From: Diploscapter coronatus
Lineage: Eukaryota; Nematoda; Chromadorea; Rhabditida; Rhabditidae
Length of the DNA stretch: 64,000 bases
Reading direction: 5' to 3'
Assembly: GCA_964036155.1 (NCBI GenBank)
Contig: OZ038423.1
Coordinates: forward strand, 61,953,249-62,017,248
A program made the position numbers and the translations under genes. Positions 34,401-46,545 of this stretch are shown here, one piece after another; the stretch's first letter is position 1; every line of letters starts with the position of its first letter. The notes beneath the pieces are model-generated. The model was not told the DNA's origin. It saw only the letters and a program-made list of their open reading frames with translations, and searched no databases.

Positions 34401-37400
34401 AAGAAAAACAATCAAGCGTAGCGAGTGACAAAGCGACAATTCTCAATTCGATTGAAATCGCTGATAACGATTTCTTTCCGAAAAGAATGTTTAATTTAGC
34501 CACAACAATTTGAAAAGTCTGATCATTTTTAGCATCTTGGAAAATTTATCCAGAGTACAGATCGCTAATTTTGAAAAAAGGCAGACCAAATTTAGTTTTC
34601 ATGATTTTTTACGTCTCTACAAGATGCTCCAAAAGTCTGGGCTACTTTCCCCACTGAACTTGAGGGTAGGTTGTAGAAAATTCCAGGTTCGTGATCAAAT
34701 GAAATGAAACCATGCCTATGATTGTTCTCATCTAAAAAGTTGGAAATTCATGTGTTTAGAAAAGTACTGATTTTACTAGTCTCGTGAGGATTCTTATAAA
34801 ACATGATTAGTGGCTCAGGCTTTTGATAAGCCTTGTAGATTTGCTGAAACATTCAGATAGTTGATGGCTGAACTTCATAAAGAGTATTTATAATCTTCAA
34901 CACATTTTTGCTCAAAATTAAACCTGCAAATTGCATGATGGGTAGACCTTCCTACAATCAGCTGATAATCCTGAACTGTGCAGAGAATCAGAAATATTGG
35001 TGCAGGAATGCCCTTGTTCTCTGTTATCAGGTCGAAATCGAAATGTGACATGATTGGTTCGATTCGAAATTGCATTGTTTGGGTGCAAACATTCCATGAC
35101 GAAAATAGGACATAGTCATTTGAACTATCGATAATAAAAAGATGAAAACTACGCTCTGTGGCCTACTTTGTGTGTTAGTCTCTGATTGTGCAGGCATTTT
35201 TTTTTAAAATAAAACCTCATTTTTTGCAACTATGAAACATTTCTGTTCGAATTTTTCCTCAATGTTATCAAACAAAGTTTCGGATTTTTTGAGGAAATTG
35301 ATCAATTTTACTGGTCAGACTCGTGTCATCTGCCTAAATTCGATTGTTTTTATTGCGAGAAACTCGAAATAAACTCTTCTGCCCAATTTTGAGGACAATG
35401 AAACTGGAATTTTTCATGAAAACGAGAGAAATGGAATTTTCGGTCGAGAAATATGACATAAGGCCTGCGTTTCAACACGTGATATGGCTGGGCAATAGCA
35501 ATTTGGCAGCAAAATCGAGAAATAAAGCGCATTGGAAACTCGCCAAATCATTTCCACGTTTTGCTGTTAAACAAAATAGTATTTTTTTATGAGTTGAGAC
35601 TGTTGTCATTCCTCGTCATTTCGACAAAAACGAATGAATCATTTGTGGTATGGAAAATATAGCAAATGCAAGTTGAATTCAAGCATTCACACCCACATGT
35701 TTTCCATTGTATTGTTACGTTTGACGCGATAACATAAAATGACAGGGATAATTAGGAAAGACAAAGGAAAGCTTGCAGAACTTTATGGATTCGAAATGCC
35801 GAATTGTTTCGATTCAATTCAACTGTGTTCGAAAAATCATTCATTTCCACTCATGCATTGTGTGAGGTAATGAGTTTTTGTTTATTACATCGTTCAGTTT
35901 GATTGCGACTGCAAATCACGACAAACAAACAGTTTATGTTGCGTCTATGTTTGTGTATACGTGTACCTATCGAATTACATTTGTTCATCAAATTAATCGG
36001 GTCAATTTATCAAGCCTCTCACTGCATACAGCCATGCGCCATTTGTTGTTATTGGTGAGAGCGATTCCGATTCCACCCCAATCACATGCACGCATTTATC
36101 ACTTTATTGGCTGCGATCGGTACTTTTCCCTTCCTTCACATTTCCTGTGCAGCATTTTTTCGCGTCTTTGCGCCTTCACCCACACACAACTAACTTGTCG
36201 AGTTTAGCAGCGGCGTTTGGCTTGAAAAATGGCAACAGATGTGCCGTAGGCGAGGGATCGAAATGGAAAGATGCAGACGATAATTTCGAAGCAGGCTGGA
36301 TGAAATGAGAGTGACGTGACGAAAAAACGCTGATACTGAAACAGAAGTTGTGAACCTCTGCTCTGGCTGTTGCACAAAGAGTGATGGGTGAGAAGTCAAG
36401 AGACATGCTCCTGAAATTCAGCAGAGCAAGAACAATTGGTGCGTGTGGAGGCTGCTGGCTGCTGGGTTCGGTTGAGGAAATCCCCTATCTGTTAACCGAG
36501 GGAAGATGAATCACAAAACGGAAATCAGCAGTCTGTTGAAACTTCGACGAGTTATGGAAGAATCGTAGGAGTTACAAAACGCACATTTCGATAATTCGAG
36601 TGGCCGGAAACAAGACAAAGACAAGCAGAACTACGTCATATGATTCATGTTTGTGTCGGTTAGTTGAAGAACGCTAACATAAACTGTCATGTTTTCTCTT
36701 CGATTCGTTGATAAATTTATCGAATTTACTCCTCTCAATACCGGATCACTATCTTAAAGAATATCAGCTAAATTTATCTCGAGACATTCGAGAGATGAAA
36801 GCTACATAAAAAGTTAGTGAAAACAAACTGTTCAGCGATGATGAGATTCGGGACGGTTTTTGGATTCTCAAACAGTGAGTGGCAGCGTTTTTTCTCAATG
36901 GAAATATACACATTTTATCGATGACTCGACTAACAGATTTCTTTCTTTCGGGAATACCAAAATTCTCCGTTTGTCTGGACATGTTCCTACACCTACACGA
37001 AAATTGCTTCCAGACATGCTGCTAATTGCATGATCCTTGAGATTTTATCGGCATTAAAAATATAGGCAAATCCGATCTTTTTCTCAGACATTTTAGCATC
37101 TATTCCCTCGAAAGAAGACTTTTTGAAGGCTCCTCCGATTTGGCTGATTCTGGGTCATAGGGATTATTTCAATGAGTAGATCACAATTCAGAGTTCATAG
37201 AGTTCCAACGTGCAAGCTATGGCAGGAAATCTCGAAAACCGTCGTTTTTAGCAAAGATAAAAATAGCATGAGAATTCAAATTCGACATTAATATACACTA
37301 TTTCACTACACAGGAAACGGTTTTCGGTACTTTCTGCTTGAAAGCTTGCAAATCAGCACTCTCTGACTTCAGAATCGTGATTTTAGTGTTACGAGAACCC

Positions 37401-38936
37401 CTGTGATGTAAAAATCAGCTAAATCAAGGAATGCATTTCAACAAACTTTCCTGCGAGTATCAAGAAAGACATTTCTTTCTGCCTTCCATGTCAGAACCTC
37501 GCCAGTTTTAAGCTTTTTCTCCGATTAAAGGATTAAAGAATAGCCGATCATCATATTCTCCCAATAATATAAACTCCGATTCAAGTACTCTATAACTTTA
37601 ATCAATTATCTAGCTTCTTCTTCTTCAAAGAGGAGGTTCAAAATGTTCACACAGAATGTCGGAGAACCCTCAAAATCTCAGTCTGTCAATCGATGTTGCC
37701 TACTGGATTTTCCGATTTCCTCATCCGAGTTCTTTTTTGTTGTAGTGAACAAAGCGAAGCAGTAAGTAACTCGACCGTCGGTTGCAGGTCGAGTTTCGCA
37801 GTTTCAACGGTTTGCTTGCTTCTTCACGTTTCTTTCAAGCCTGGCTTCGCTTCCTTTGGCATGAGTGGTTCACGATCGAGAGAGGAAAAGAGATAAAGGG
37901 AGCTAGGGCAGAGAAAGAGTCGGATCAGCTGTTGAGTGGGTGCGAGAGGGCACGAGAGATGAGCCAGGTTGCTAGACAAATGATTGGAGAGTAGATGAAA
38001 TCGAGAGGCTTGACGAACAAACAGATATGATGCACACGTAAAGAAAGCTTGCAGATGAACGCGGCACAGTGAAGTTGTGTAATGAAGGAAACGAAACTCT
38101 ATCGAACGAGACGGATGGATTATGAAATTCAGTAGTCGTGAATGAGCGAATTTTCGTATTCTTTCATTTTTGTACTGAAAAGATCAAAATAAGATGATTT
38201 TCGGAAGCGAATATAATATCGAACATCTACCTGCAAAATTTACAATCATGTTTGAAACCTGAACACGAGTATTTTTTATCACTTGAGCAAACAAATATGG
38301 GAGTCATCTCAATATATTGGCTGTTCAACTGGATTTTTCAATCAAAAGAATTGCAAATATGAGATGAAGAAGGCATTCTAGAAAGCTTCGAGGATGAAGA
38401 TTTCATTTTCAAGATCAGCAAGAGTAAATTCCGTCACGGAAAAATACGCAAGTCTGAAAGTCCGAATAACCACGTTCCATCTACCCTTGCAAGTCAAATT
38501 ACGAAAGTCCATCGGTCGATCACCTGTAAATCAATCTGGTTTGCAATTTCATATCGCGTCTTCTTCTAGCTTTCCCTTATATTCTGCAATTCTGCTGCAG
38601 CAGTACTTGGGTAGTTTCAGTTTCGAGAGATTTCTGCTTCTCTTATTCGCTTGCTTTATTCCTTTCTCTTACAAAAAATGATCGACTTCTCCGCTTCTGC
38701 CGTTTGTGAGAGAACTTTTGCATTTTCACTGCGCGCATGTGATGAACCGGTGAGAGAATGAGAAAGAAACAGAGAAACGGAACGAAAACATATGAGAGAA
38801 AGATGCAGAGAAATCGAAGCACTGTCTCACAAAGAAGCAGACAGAAATTAGACACGGAAAAATTGACGAAATATAAAGCGAGCACGCGACATGACACGCG
38901 AAAACGTCTGGTGTCGGCTGGGAATTGAGAAATAAG
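31433..38936. other. 7.5 kb gene-poor region
   Basis: No exon supported by frame, splice sites and composition together. Short open frames on both strands are scattered and overlap antisense. It holds pyrimidine-rich patches (about 34.1-34.35 kb, 36.0-36.2 kb) and purine-rich GAGA-like patches (about 37.87-37.99 kb, 38.75-38.82 kb). It may contain distal promoter or outron sequence for the Glu/Ala/Pro gene at 39.1 kb, and the shared upstream region of the four-TM gene. Confidence 0.4.
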
Positions 38937-38964
38937 TGGGCGGAGTCAGCGCTGACTCCGCCCA
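38937..38964. promoter_or_regulatory. 28-bp perfect palindrome upstream of the EAP gene
   Basis: TGGGCGGAGTCAGC followed directly by GCTGACTCCGCCCA is a perfect, spacer-free palindrome of 28 bp. It is very GC-rich against an AT-rich background. It lies about 150 bp upstream of the ATG and about 105 bp upstream of the predicted acceptor at 39070. It contains two GGGCGG-type boxes and a TGACTC (AP-1-like) half in each arm. A role as a dimer-binding promoter site is inferred; a transposon-end remnant is the alternative. Confidence 0.5.
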
Positions 38965-39090
38965 TTTCAAGCCCTTTGACTTCGAGCTAACCTTCCGATT
39001 GTTTCATTGTCAGTTCCAGTTTTCATTCGCTCTCGCGTTCGTTCGCTCACTTCTATTTTATTCTCCTTAGGTATCCGTCAAGCAACAAAC

Positions 39091-42000
39091 ATGTCTGACC
39101 AGCCCGAGGCAGTTCCCGCTCCCGTCGAAGAACAACAGCCAGCCGTTGACGCACCGGCAGCCGATCCGGTTCCCGAACAACCAGCTGCTGAACCAGTTGC
39201 CGAGCCAGCTTCTGAACCAGTTGCCGAGCCAGCTTCTGAACCAGTTGCCGAGCCAGCTTCTGAACCAGTTGCCGAACCAGCTGCTGAACCAGCTGCCGAG
39301 CCAGCTGCCGAACCAGCTGCCGAACCAGCTGCCGAGCCAGCTTCTGAACCAGTTGCCGAACCAGCCGCCGAACCAGCTGCCGAGCCAGCCGCCGAACCAG
39401 CTGCCGAGCCAGCCGCCGAACCAGCTGCCGAACCAGCTGCCGAACCAGCTGCCGTTCAATCCGAAGAAGCTGCACCTGCCCCGGCTGAGGAAGCCCCGGC
39501 CCCAGCCCCAGAACCCGAGGCTCAGTCAGTCGAAAGCCAGCCTGCTGAGAGCGAGCCTGCCCCAGGTAAATTAACAAGCTCATTCGAATTTTACCTCTAC
39601 TGATAGGTATGACATTTTCCATCCTCTCTCTCACTCGACTGCATCTTCCCTTTCTTTGGTTATCTGAATAATTCGCAAGTCTAACATTTGGCTCAGACTA
39701 AGGAAGCTTTCATGTGATAACGATGATGAAACTGCGTTTTATTCAGATAACCGCTTTCTCTCACTTCATTTCTCAATTCTCTTATTGGACCACAAAATCT
39801 TATCTTGACTTTTGAGAACCCGCAGCGTCCTCGAAAAGCGCGGTTGTGAAAAAAGGTAAAGAAGAGGAAGAAGAGGGAGAGGTGATCAGGAAGCCGATCG
39901 GCAGACCTCGGTTCCGTATTCAAACCAAGCCATCCGAAATTGTGGTATCAGTTGCCTCTCCCTCTTTTTCGTCACAGCCAACTCCTTCCTCGTCCGAAAG
40001 CATCCAACCTCAGCAGCCACAAGACAAGCCAGGTGCTCTCTTATTGCGACATGCATCATTCTGTAGTGTCGTGGCTCGGTTTCCAAAATGACACCCTCGT
40101 CTTGATTTAAAAATGTTTAAATTTGCTTAGCGTAGTTCAGTCCAGACAAATTCATCATCTTCGTCTCTATGAACCATGAAATTTCTCCTCGTCACTTCAT
40201 TTTATTTTGAAATGACTTCCTCCATTTGATTCTCACACAATTCAGCATTTCGTCTGCACTGTTCATTGATTTTGAATTTATTTGGGCTGATGCTCTACGC
40301 TAAAAGCGACAAAAGAGATGGCGATCATTTTGCGAGTGATCTTTCCCTTGATCCTTGATTACTGATAGGTTGATGCTGAGTTCGGAGTTTCTATTGGCGT
40401 CGCTCTAAATCCAGCCTCTATCATTTAATCATTGATGATTAATTTACGATGATGATGATTTTGCCCGATGCACCCCTCTTTTATCCTTTGTCTTGTCCCA
40501 TTATTTTTGAGTGACCTTGATCATCCATGAAACTGATCATTCCATCATTGGAAGATAGCGAAAACGTTTCTTTGCAGTTGAAGCCGCAAGCGAGCCTGCT
40601 CAGGCCGAGGAACCAGTTGCTGAGGTCAAGACCGAAGAGCCAACTGAAGCTGCTCCGGAACCAGCTGCAGGTTCAAAATAGAGGGAAAACGCTACTGTTT
40701 AAGATTATAACTTTTAGATGCTCCCGCTGCTAGCGAGCCTGCCCCCTCTGAGCCTCAAGCCGAAGAAGCCGCTCCCGTCAGCGAGGAGGCACCAAAGGAG
40801 GAAACGCAAGCCGAACCAGGTAAGATTTGGTGTGTAAATCAGGGCGTTGTTGAGGTTTTCTCATCGTATATCTTTAAAGTTTGTCTGTTTTTAATTCGCT
40901 TCAAAAAATGTTTCAATCATCAAGCTTAGCGTTATTCTTCATCATAGATCGATTTTAAGTCAATTTTTGAGCGCTATCGATTAGAATATACAGCATAAGG
41001 GAAAGATCATCGATGTTTTAGCTCCCCAAGTTGATGAGCCGCAGGCCGAGGTCCAAGTTGTCGAACAAACTGAAGCAGCTCCGCAGCCCGCCGAGGAAGC
41101 TCGTAAGAGAGAATCATTTCCTTGGGAGGAAATTTAATGAATTCAAATTTAGCTGCCCCAGCTGAGAATGCCGAAAATGTCCCACCCGCTGAAGCCGCTC
41201 CAGAGCCAGTCGCCGAAGTGAAGGAAGAGGCTCCAGCTGAAGCTGGTGAGTCAAAGAATTCAACCATGATTTCGGTGATCAGTAATAAGTGATTTTAGCA
41301 CCAGCTACCGAGGAGAGTGCGCCTGCCCCTCCGGCTGAAGGTAGGAGAAGATTTGCATTGATTTCTTCTTTATGCTTTCGCTTGACATCTGAGCTCCCAG
41401 AATTGCACAGTTGGTTGGCTTATGCGAGAAGACTGATGCCATTGATTAGAGTTTTTTGTTTCCATAAAGCCCATTTGCCTGACTGATGCAGATATATGCA
41501 AAGCTTTGCACCGTGCTTTATGTTGCAATCATTCAGCTCCTCAAGAACAGCCACTTGTCGCCAGCGATGCTCCTCAACCCGAGGCCCAGGCATCGACAGA
41601 AGTCACTGAAGTCGTTCCTGCACCAGAAAACGTTGCTCCCGCCGAAGCTACTCCATCAGAAAACACACCCGCTGAGAGCCAACCAGTCCCAGCCGAAAGC
41701 ACTCCTTCAACAGAGAATGCCGTCGTTGAATCGCAACCGTCCGAGACGACGCCCGCAGAGCCTCAACAGGAAGCACCAAAGCCCGAAGCTGCCGGTGAGA
41801 ATGTGTTGTTATGGCTCTGCGCTTGCTTATATAGCTTGTATTGCTATGCAATTGTCATGCGTTCACTATCAAATTATCAGATAATGCGAATGTGCACAAA
41901 AGACAATTTACAAATTGCATAATTCCACTTGTACATATGCCTTCACATCCAACTACTATGGTTTGTCAAACTGAACACGGCAGCTTTCCATGCACACATT

Positions 42001-43715
42001 TTAAAGTTTTTGCTTTTGCTGACTGATTTATTACACAATGCTCGATGGCCTGACTTATGAAGTCTATTCAAGTTACATATGAGCTCACTGATCAAAGCAC
42101 AGCTGCGTGCATCAAGCCATTTAGTTAATGAACATTTGACTGAAGTACATTGTACCTCAACGAATCAGTAACTGTAATTAGTCAAAGTTTTAGCTGAATC
42201 CCAACCAGAGCCCGCCGTCGAGTCTGCTGAGGCTCCCAAGGAGGAAGCGCCCGGTATTGAAATAAACAACGAAGTAAAATTCGCTCATTTCAACCCATTT
42301 TAGCCGCTGCTGAGGAACCAGTCGCTGAAGTGAAGGAGGAAGCCCCAGCTGAAGCTGGTAAGTGCAAGAATCTGAGAAGGCTTGTCTGACTGAGAGTAAT
42401 TTCTCTTGGGCGGTAACTAAGGGGAACGGGGGGTGAGAACTTGTAAATTTGAAATTGGGACGCGTAGACCAATTATTTATTTGTGACTGGGGAACAGGGA
42501 GTTTTCTTTTAAATCGGGAACGTCGAGGAAGCGAGAAAGTGGAAATCTCTTGGACAAGTCTGAATTCGAGTCCAAATTTGATGATCAATGCACTATTTAG
42601 CTCCAGCTGCCGAGGAGAGCGCCCCTGCCCCTCCGGCTGAAGGTAGGCGAAAGATTCCCTTACGAGTGTTTTGTCATGCTTTTGCTTGAGGTCAACGCCT
42701 CCCCAAAGTCACATTTGGGCTCCATCTTGGCTCATGCAAGCTTATTGATCACAGCGATTCAAAATTTTAGTTTCCATAAAAGCACGAAAATCGCCTAATA
42801 ACCATAGAGCATTTGATTCATGCTGATGTACAAAGCTTTGCACCGTGCTTTATGTCGCAATCATTCAGCTCCTCAAGAGCAACAAGCTCCAGTCAGTGAC
42901 GCTCCTCAACCCGAGGCTCAGCCATCGACAGAAGTCTCGGAGGCCGTTCCTGCCCCAGAAGACGCTGTTCCTGCTGAGAGTGCTCCTTCTACAGAGAATG
43001 CCGTCGTAGAATCACAACCCGCAGAGCCGCAACCATCCGAGCCTGCACCCGTAGAGCCTCAAGCAGAAGCAGCTGGTAAGAATTTGCCAATGTTCCAGCA
43101 TTCTACTCGCTACTTGCAAAAACTTATCTTGCTTGCATGTGAACACTCATTCACGACCACATTGCATTGCCAGATCTTGCAAATAGGCACACGAACCAAT
43201 TATCAGATTGAAACTTCATTGGCAAATGACATCATATGCAGACTAATATTGCTTTTGGAAAGGGCACAGCAAGCATTCCATGCACACGTTTGTCTGATTG
43301 TTGCAATGTCTGAGTGCTTGATTTATGGCGTTCAATCACAAGCTATGAACTCAATGATCAAAACGCAGGCAATGTTCAAGCCTTTCAGCAAATTAGTTTT
43401 TGCTGAAGACTAAAGTATCCAAATAAATCTAAGGCTTGAGTTTATCAAAACAAATTTAGCCGAGCCCCAGGCCGAGCCTGCGCCTGAAGCCACACCTGCC
43501 GGTATGTCAAAAACATCTAATCAAACTCTCATTTCTTATTTCAGCGGAGGAAGCCGCTCCAGCCCCAAGCGAGGAAGCCGCTGCCCCCCCACCAGGTACC
43601 CTATTTCTCGACTCAAGTAGACCCCTCATGCGATCGATCAATTTCAGAGACGACCGCCGTCCCCGAGGTTGCCGACGCTCCGGTCGAGCAAGCCGAACCG
43701 GCCGCCGCCAGCTAA
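39091..43715 (+). CDS. Glu/Ala/Pro-rich low-complexity protein, 15 exons
   Basis: A TTCTCCTTAG acceptor (ending 39070) sits 20 nt before the ATG, suggesting trans-splicing or a 5' UTR intron. Fifteen exons: 39091-39565, 39826-40032, 40578-40670, 40718-40819, 41022-41102, 41153-41245, 41299-41340, 41537-41794, 42194-42253, 42304-42357, 42601-42642, 42869-43075, 43460-43501, 43545-43595, 43648-43715. They sum to 1875 nt, 624 residues. Every intron is phase 1 and all 13 internal exons are multiples of three, so any can be skipped without a frameshift. Exon 1 encodes MSDQPEAVPAPVEEQQPAVD and an AEPA/EPVAEPAS array; the last exon ends EPAAAS-stop. Exon 2 differs, carrying a basic RKPIGRPRFR that resembles an AT-hook. 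The product should be disordered and very acidic. No family recognised; a structural or scaffolding role is only a guess. Confidence 0.8.
39180..39455 (+). repeat. 12-nt minisatellite coding for AEPA repeats
   Basis: Tandem 12-nt units of the type CCAGCTGCCGAA, and 24-nt higher-order units alternating EPVAEPAS and EPAAEPAA, fill this part of exon 1. The repeat is likely length-polymorphic. It keeps all frames open on both strands, which explains long antisense open frames here. Confidence 0.85.
41153..41794 (+). repeat. Duplicated exon block, unit 1
   Basis: Exons 6-8 and their introns match exons 10-12 at 42304-43075. VAEVKEEAPAEAG, EESAPAPPAEG and the APQEQ...DAPQPEAQ exon recur in the same order. 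The intron end AAGCTTTGCACCGTGCTTTA just before exon 8 (41502) recurs before exon 12 (42834), 1332 bp later. Exon 8 carries an extra internal stretch relative to exon 12. Confidence 0.75.
42304..43075 (+). repeat. Duplicated exon block, unit 2
   Basis: Second copy of the exon 6-8 block. The coding parts are closely similar and so is the intron sequence around the acceptor (GCAATCATTCAGCTCCTCAA in both). That shows a genomic tandem duplication of about 1.3 kb, not just convergent low-complexity coding sequence. Confidence 0.75.
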
Positions 43716-44470
43716 ACGCCTCAGTGGCAAGAATCTCTCTCTATCATCTTCATACTTGTGTGCTATGAAGAGCCACACCCGGTGAATCGGTGACATTGTG
43801 CCTTTCTTCCGTTTGGATCCCCATTTCCTTTTGTGAACACTTGTATTCTCGTGTTTTGATTGATTGCGATATATTCATATTGATATTAATTGCATTACAT
43901 TTACGACGATTCAATGTGTTTTGATTGATTGAGATTGTTTGTATTGCGATTTGATTTGTGTACAAACATGTGCGACTATTTTTGGCTGTCTGTCTGTTGC
44001 TATATTACTCAGATTTACTCTACATTACATGTACTCGACTGATGCAATAAAGTTTTATCGAAAAAGTCTCATTCTAAAACGAAGATAAATTAAATTTACA
44101 CATTTTAAAACACAAGAACTGAAGCAATAAATTCGCAAATCCATTATCACAGGACTTTAAGACATTTTCATTCGAATAAGTGCATTAGAAAAAATTATCG
44201 ACAGAACTTGAAATTTACTTGACAGTAGACATTCAAATGCGTTGAATGCTTTGAATGGTAGATCAAATAATTGGGAGGGTGGATCAAGTCGTCCATATCT
44301 AACCATAACATAGAAATGGGGTGGAGGAGCTTGAGCCACGTTAGAAAAGGGTGGAAGAAATTCATCCAAAATTTATCAGCGTGTAGATGAAAGTTGTGTT
44401 TTACGATATTTTGAGAAAGTCACATTTGAAAGTGTAAAATATCACACATTTTGAAGATATGGATATCAAA
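43716..44470. other. 3' UTR of the EAP gene and convergent spacer
   Basis: About 330 bp of T-rich 3' UTR lead to an AATAAA signal at 44046-44051. The rest separates two convergent genes and shows no exon. Confidence 0.5.
44046..44051 (+). terminator. Poly(A) signal of the EAP gene
   Basis: Canonical AATAAA about 330 nt downstream of the EAP stop codon, followed by T/G-containing sequence. It is in the position expected for its cleavage and polyadenylation. Confidence 0.6.
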
Positions 44471-46545
44471 TCAGTATTTAGAATAATAATTGGCGCCCGT
44501 CTCATTTGTTGGAGAAGCCGACAGAGCCTTGCCAACTCTGTCTACAAGACTCAGAATATTCGTCTCTTCTTCGTCCTTCGACTGAAATTGTATTGTTCAT
44601 CATTAGATGATGCTGTCGAAATTTTTACCTTGTTAAAGGAATCCCTTCTTCCAAGTCCAGCTCGCAATCGTTTCAATCGATCTGCATAGACACTAGCCAA
44701 CTCGATAACGTTCTTTTCCTTCTTGTCGAGCTGAAATTTCGAGAATATCACCGAAATCATCAGGATATTCATGATTGAGTATTTGACGATTCGTAAAAGA
44801 TATGATTTTAGAAAAGGATAAACAAAAATCGTTATATTATTTTCGATATCGATCTCGAAACTCCGAAGAGGAATTTGGTCCATTCATTCTCGCCAGAAGT
44901 GTTCAGAAACTTCCCGTTTCTGTCATATTTTAACAAATTTATCTCCGTTTCCGAAAATCTCAATAGTCATTCTGCCCGATTCCAGTCTTGAAACGTTTTC
45001 TATGTCTCATAAAATAAAATATTCAACCAAAATTCAATATGGATAAGATTTTTACATGAATCTTCCGAGTTTCAAAATTCGTCAGTATCAATTTTCATGC
45101 TTCCTCCTTCGAAGATTAGATCTTTGATTATCACTATACGAATTTTGCCATGTTTCAGGGGTTGTGAGATGACAGACGTGCTCTGCTTCTTTGACACGAC
45201 AGAGACACGGATTCATCGCGGCTCTATTCTTAGCAATCCTCCCCCAATTCACTCATTCCCTCGACACCTGACACGTACTTTTGCCATATTCCTTCAGCCG
45301 AGTCAAAAAGCGCGAAAATTAGTTTGAGACTTGAAAAATGGTGATGAGCGATGCAGGAAACGAACGGCACACAAGTGATGAGCTTTTTTCGCTCGCTCAT
45401 CACGTAGCTTTGCTGCTGACACTCAAAAATTAGGAAGAGTTTTACGAGTGCAAGTTCCTCAAAGCAAATTGTAATTTTAGTGTAAAGCGTGTTCATTTTT
45501 GTTGCATTAGCATTAGAAGTCGTAAAACTTTCAAATCAAGGGATCGTGTATTGGAAATCGTTCATTTGAAAACTCTTAAATCCGATACGGAATTGAACTC
45601 AAAAAGTTGTGAAGATAGAAACGTTTCTCTTTCGATCTCATTATCAGATATTCGAGTCTTATTGAAAAGCATCCTAGCTAAATTTATAACAAAAGTTACT
45701 ATTTTGGGATATTTTTGGAAAACTAAAAATAAGAAACCATACAACTCATAGATACAGACTGCACCAAGTGAGTTGTAGTATTTGGATATTTTGTCGAATA
45801 AATACCGCAGCAATAGCAACACGCTCCCAATAATAACCAAATTAGAATTCTATTCTAGAAAACTCTTACATCAAGGAAAGCAGTGTGTCGTCGGAATGGA
45901 AGACCGCGTCGCCTCGCATTCAACGTCAGATTCTTGCTGTCAGTGACGCCGTAAACGAAATTGGCTCGCGAACCGCTCATTCCCAACTCCTTCAACCTCT
46001 TCCAGGCTTCGTCAATCTTCTTGTCCAAAATTAGCTTGTTTTCTTCCAATTTGCCTCGGTATCGCTAAAATAGGAATAATTTCATCGAAAAGCAGGAGTC
46101 GAATGCTAGTTGGAAAGAACTGAATAACTGGTTATCATAAGTTTAGCAATTTGAAAAAGAGTAATATTCGATTAGGGTAATATGCATAATAATGTGGCAA
46201 GGAAGTTTTCCTCACTTAACCCTAATTTTTGGAATATACGACTCTATGATGCTGCGTTTTTTCAGTTACTCGCAGCCTTTATCCGAGTTTCAAAAAGAGA
46301 TGTCGAATCTATTTCATAGCTGCAAGAACTGCCCTATGAATATAAAATTGTACCGTTTGATAGTAAGCAGTCTGTGAACTGTACAGATCTTCATTGCTCG
46401 ATTTCGTTATCTCCAGTCCATGAATTGCCCGATCTCTTTCCTCAACCAAGAGTCTCAACTCGTTGTACAGTTTTTCTTCGACTTCTTCCATCAGTTTTCG
46501 CATTCTGAAGTTCAAAGAGTCAATTTTGATGAAATCTTCCGACAT
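44471..46545 (-). CDS. Coiled-coil protein, about 200 residues
   Basis: Exons join in phase 0. First, MSEDFIKIDSLNFRMRKLME with EVEEKLYNELRLLVEERDRA and ITKSSNEDLYSSQTAYYQT. Next, RYRGKLEENKLILDKKIDEA with WKRLKELGMSGSRANFVYGV and LNARRRGLPFRRHTAFLD. Then LDKKEKNVIELASVYADRLK with RLRAGLGRRDSFNK, and last SKDEEETNILSLVDRVGKAL to ANYYSKY-stop. The helical, charged heptad-like segments point to a coiled coil. RGLPFRRHTAF and GLGRRDSF are basic patches with possible phosphosites. No known family recognised. The ATG at 46545 follows a TTTTAACAG acceptor-like site, favouring it as the start, but an upstream exon is possible (see 47192-47356). Confidence 0.62.

Noticed and set aside
39053..39634. 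Long antisense open frames (193 and 130 residues, Gln/Leu/Arg-rich and Trp/Gly/Ser-rich) opposite EAP exon 1
   Set aside because: They are by-products of the 12-nt coding repeat, which keeps all frames open. They cross the splice donor of a well-supported gene and have no splice context of their own.
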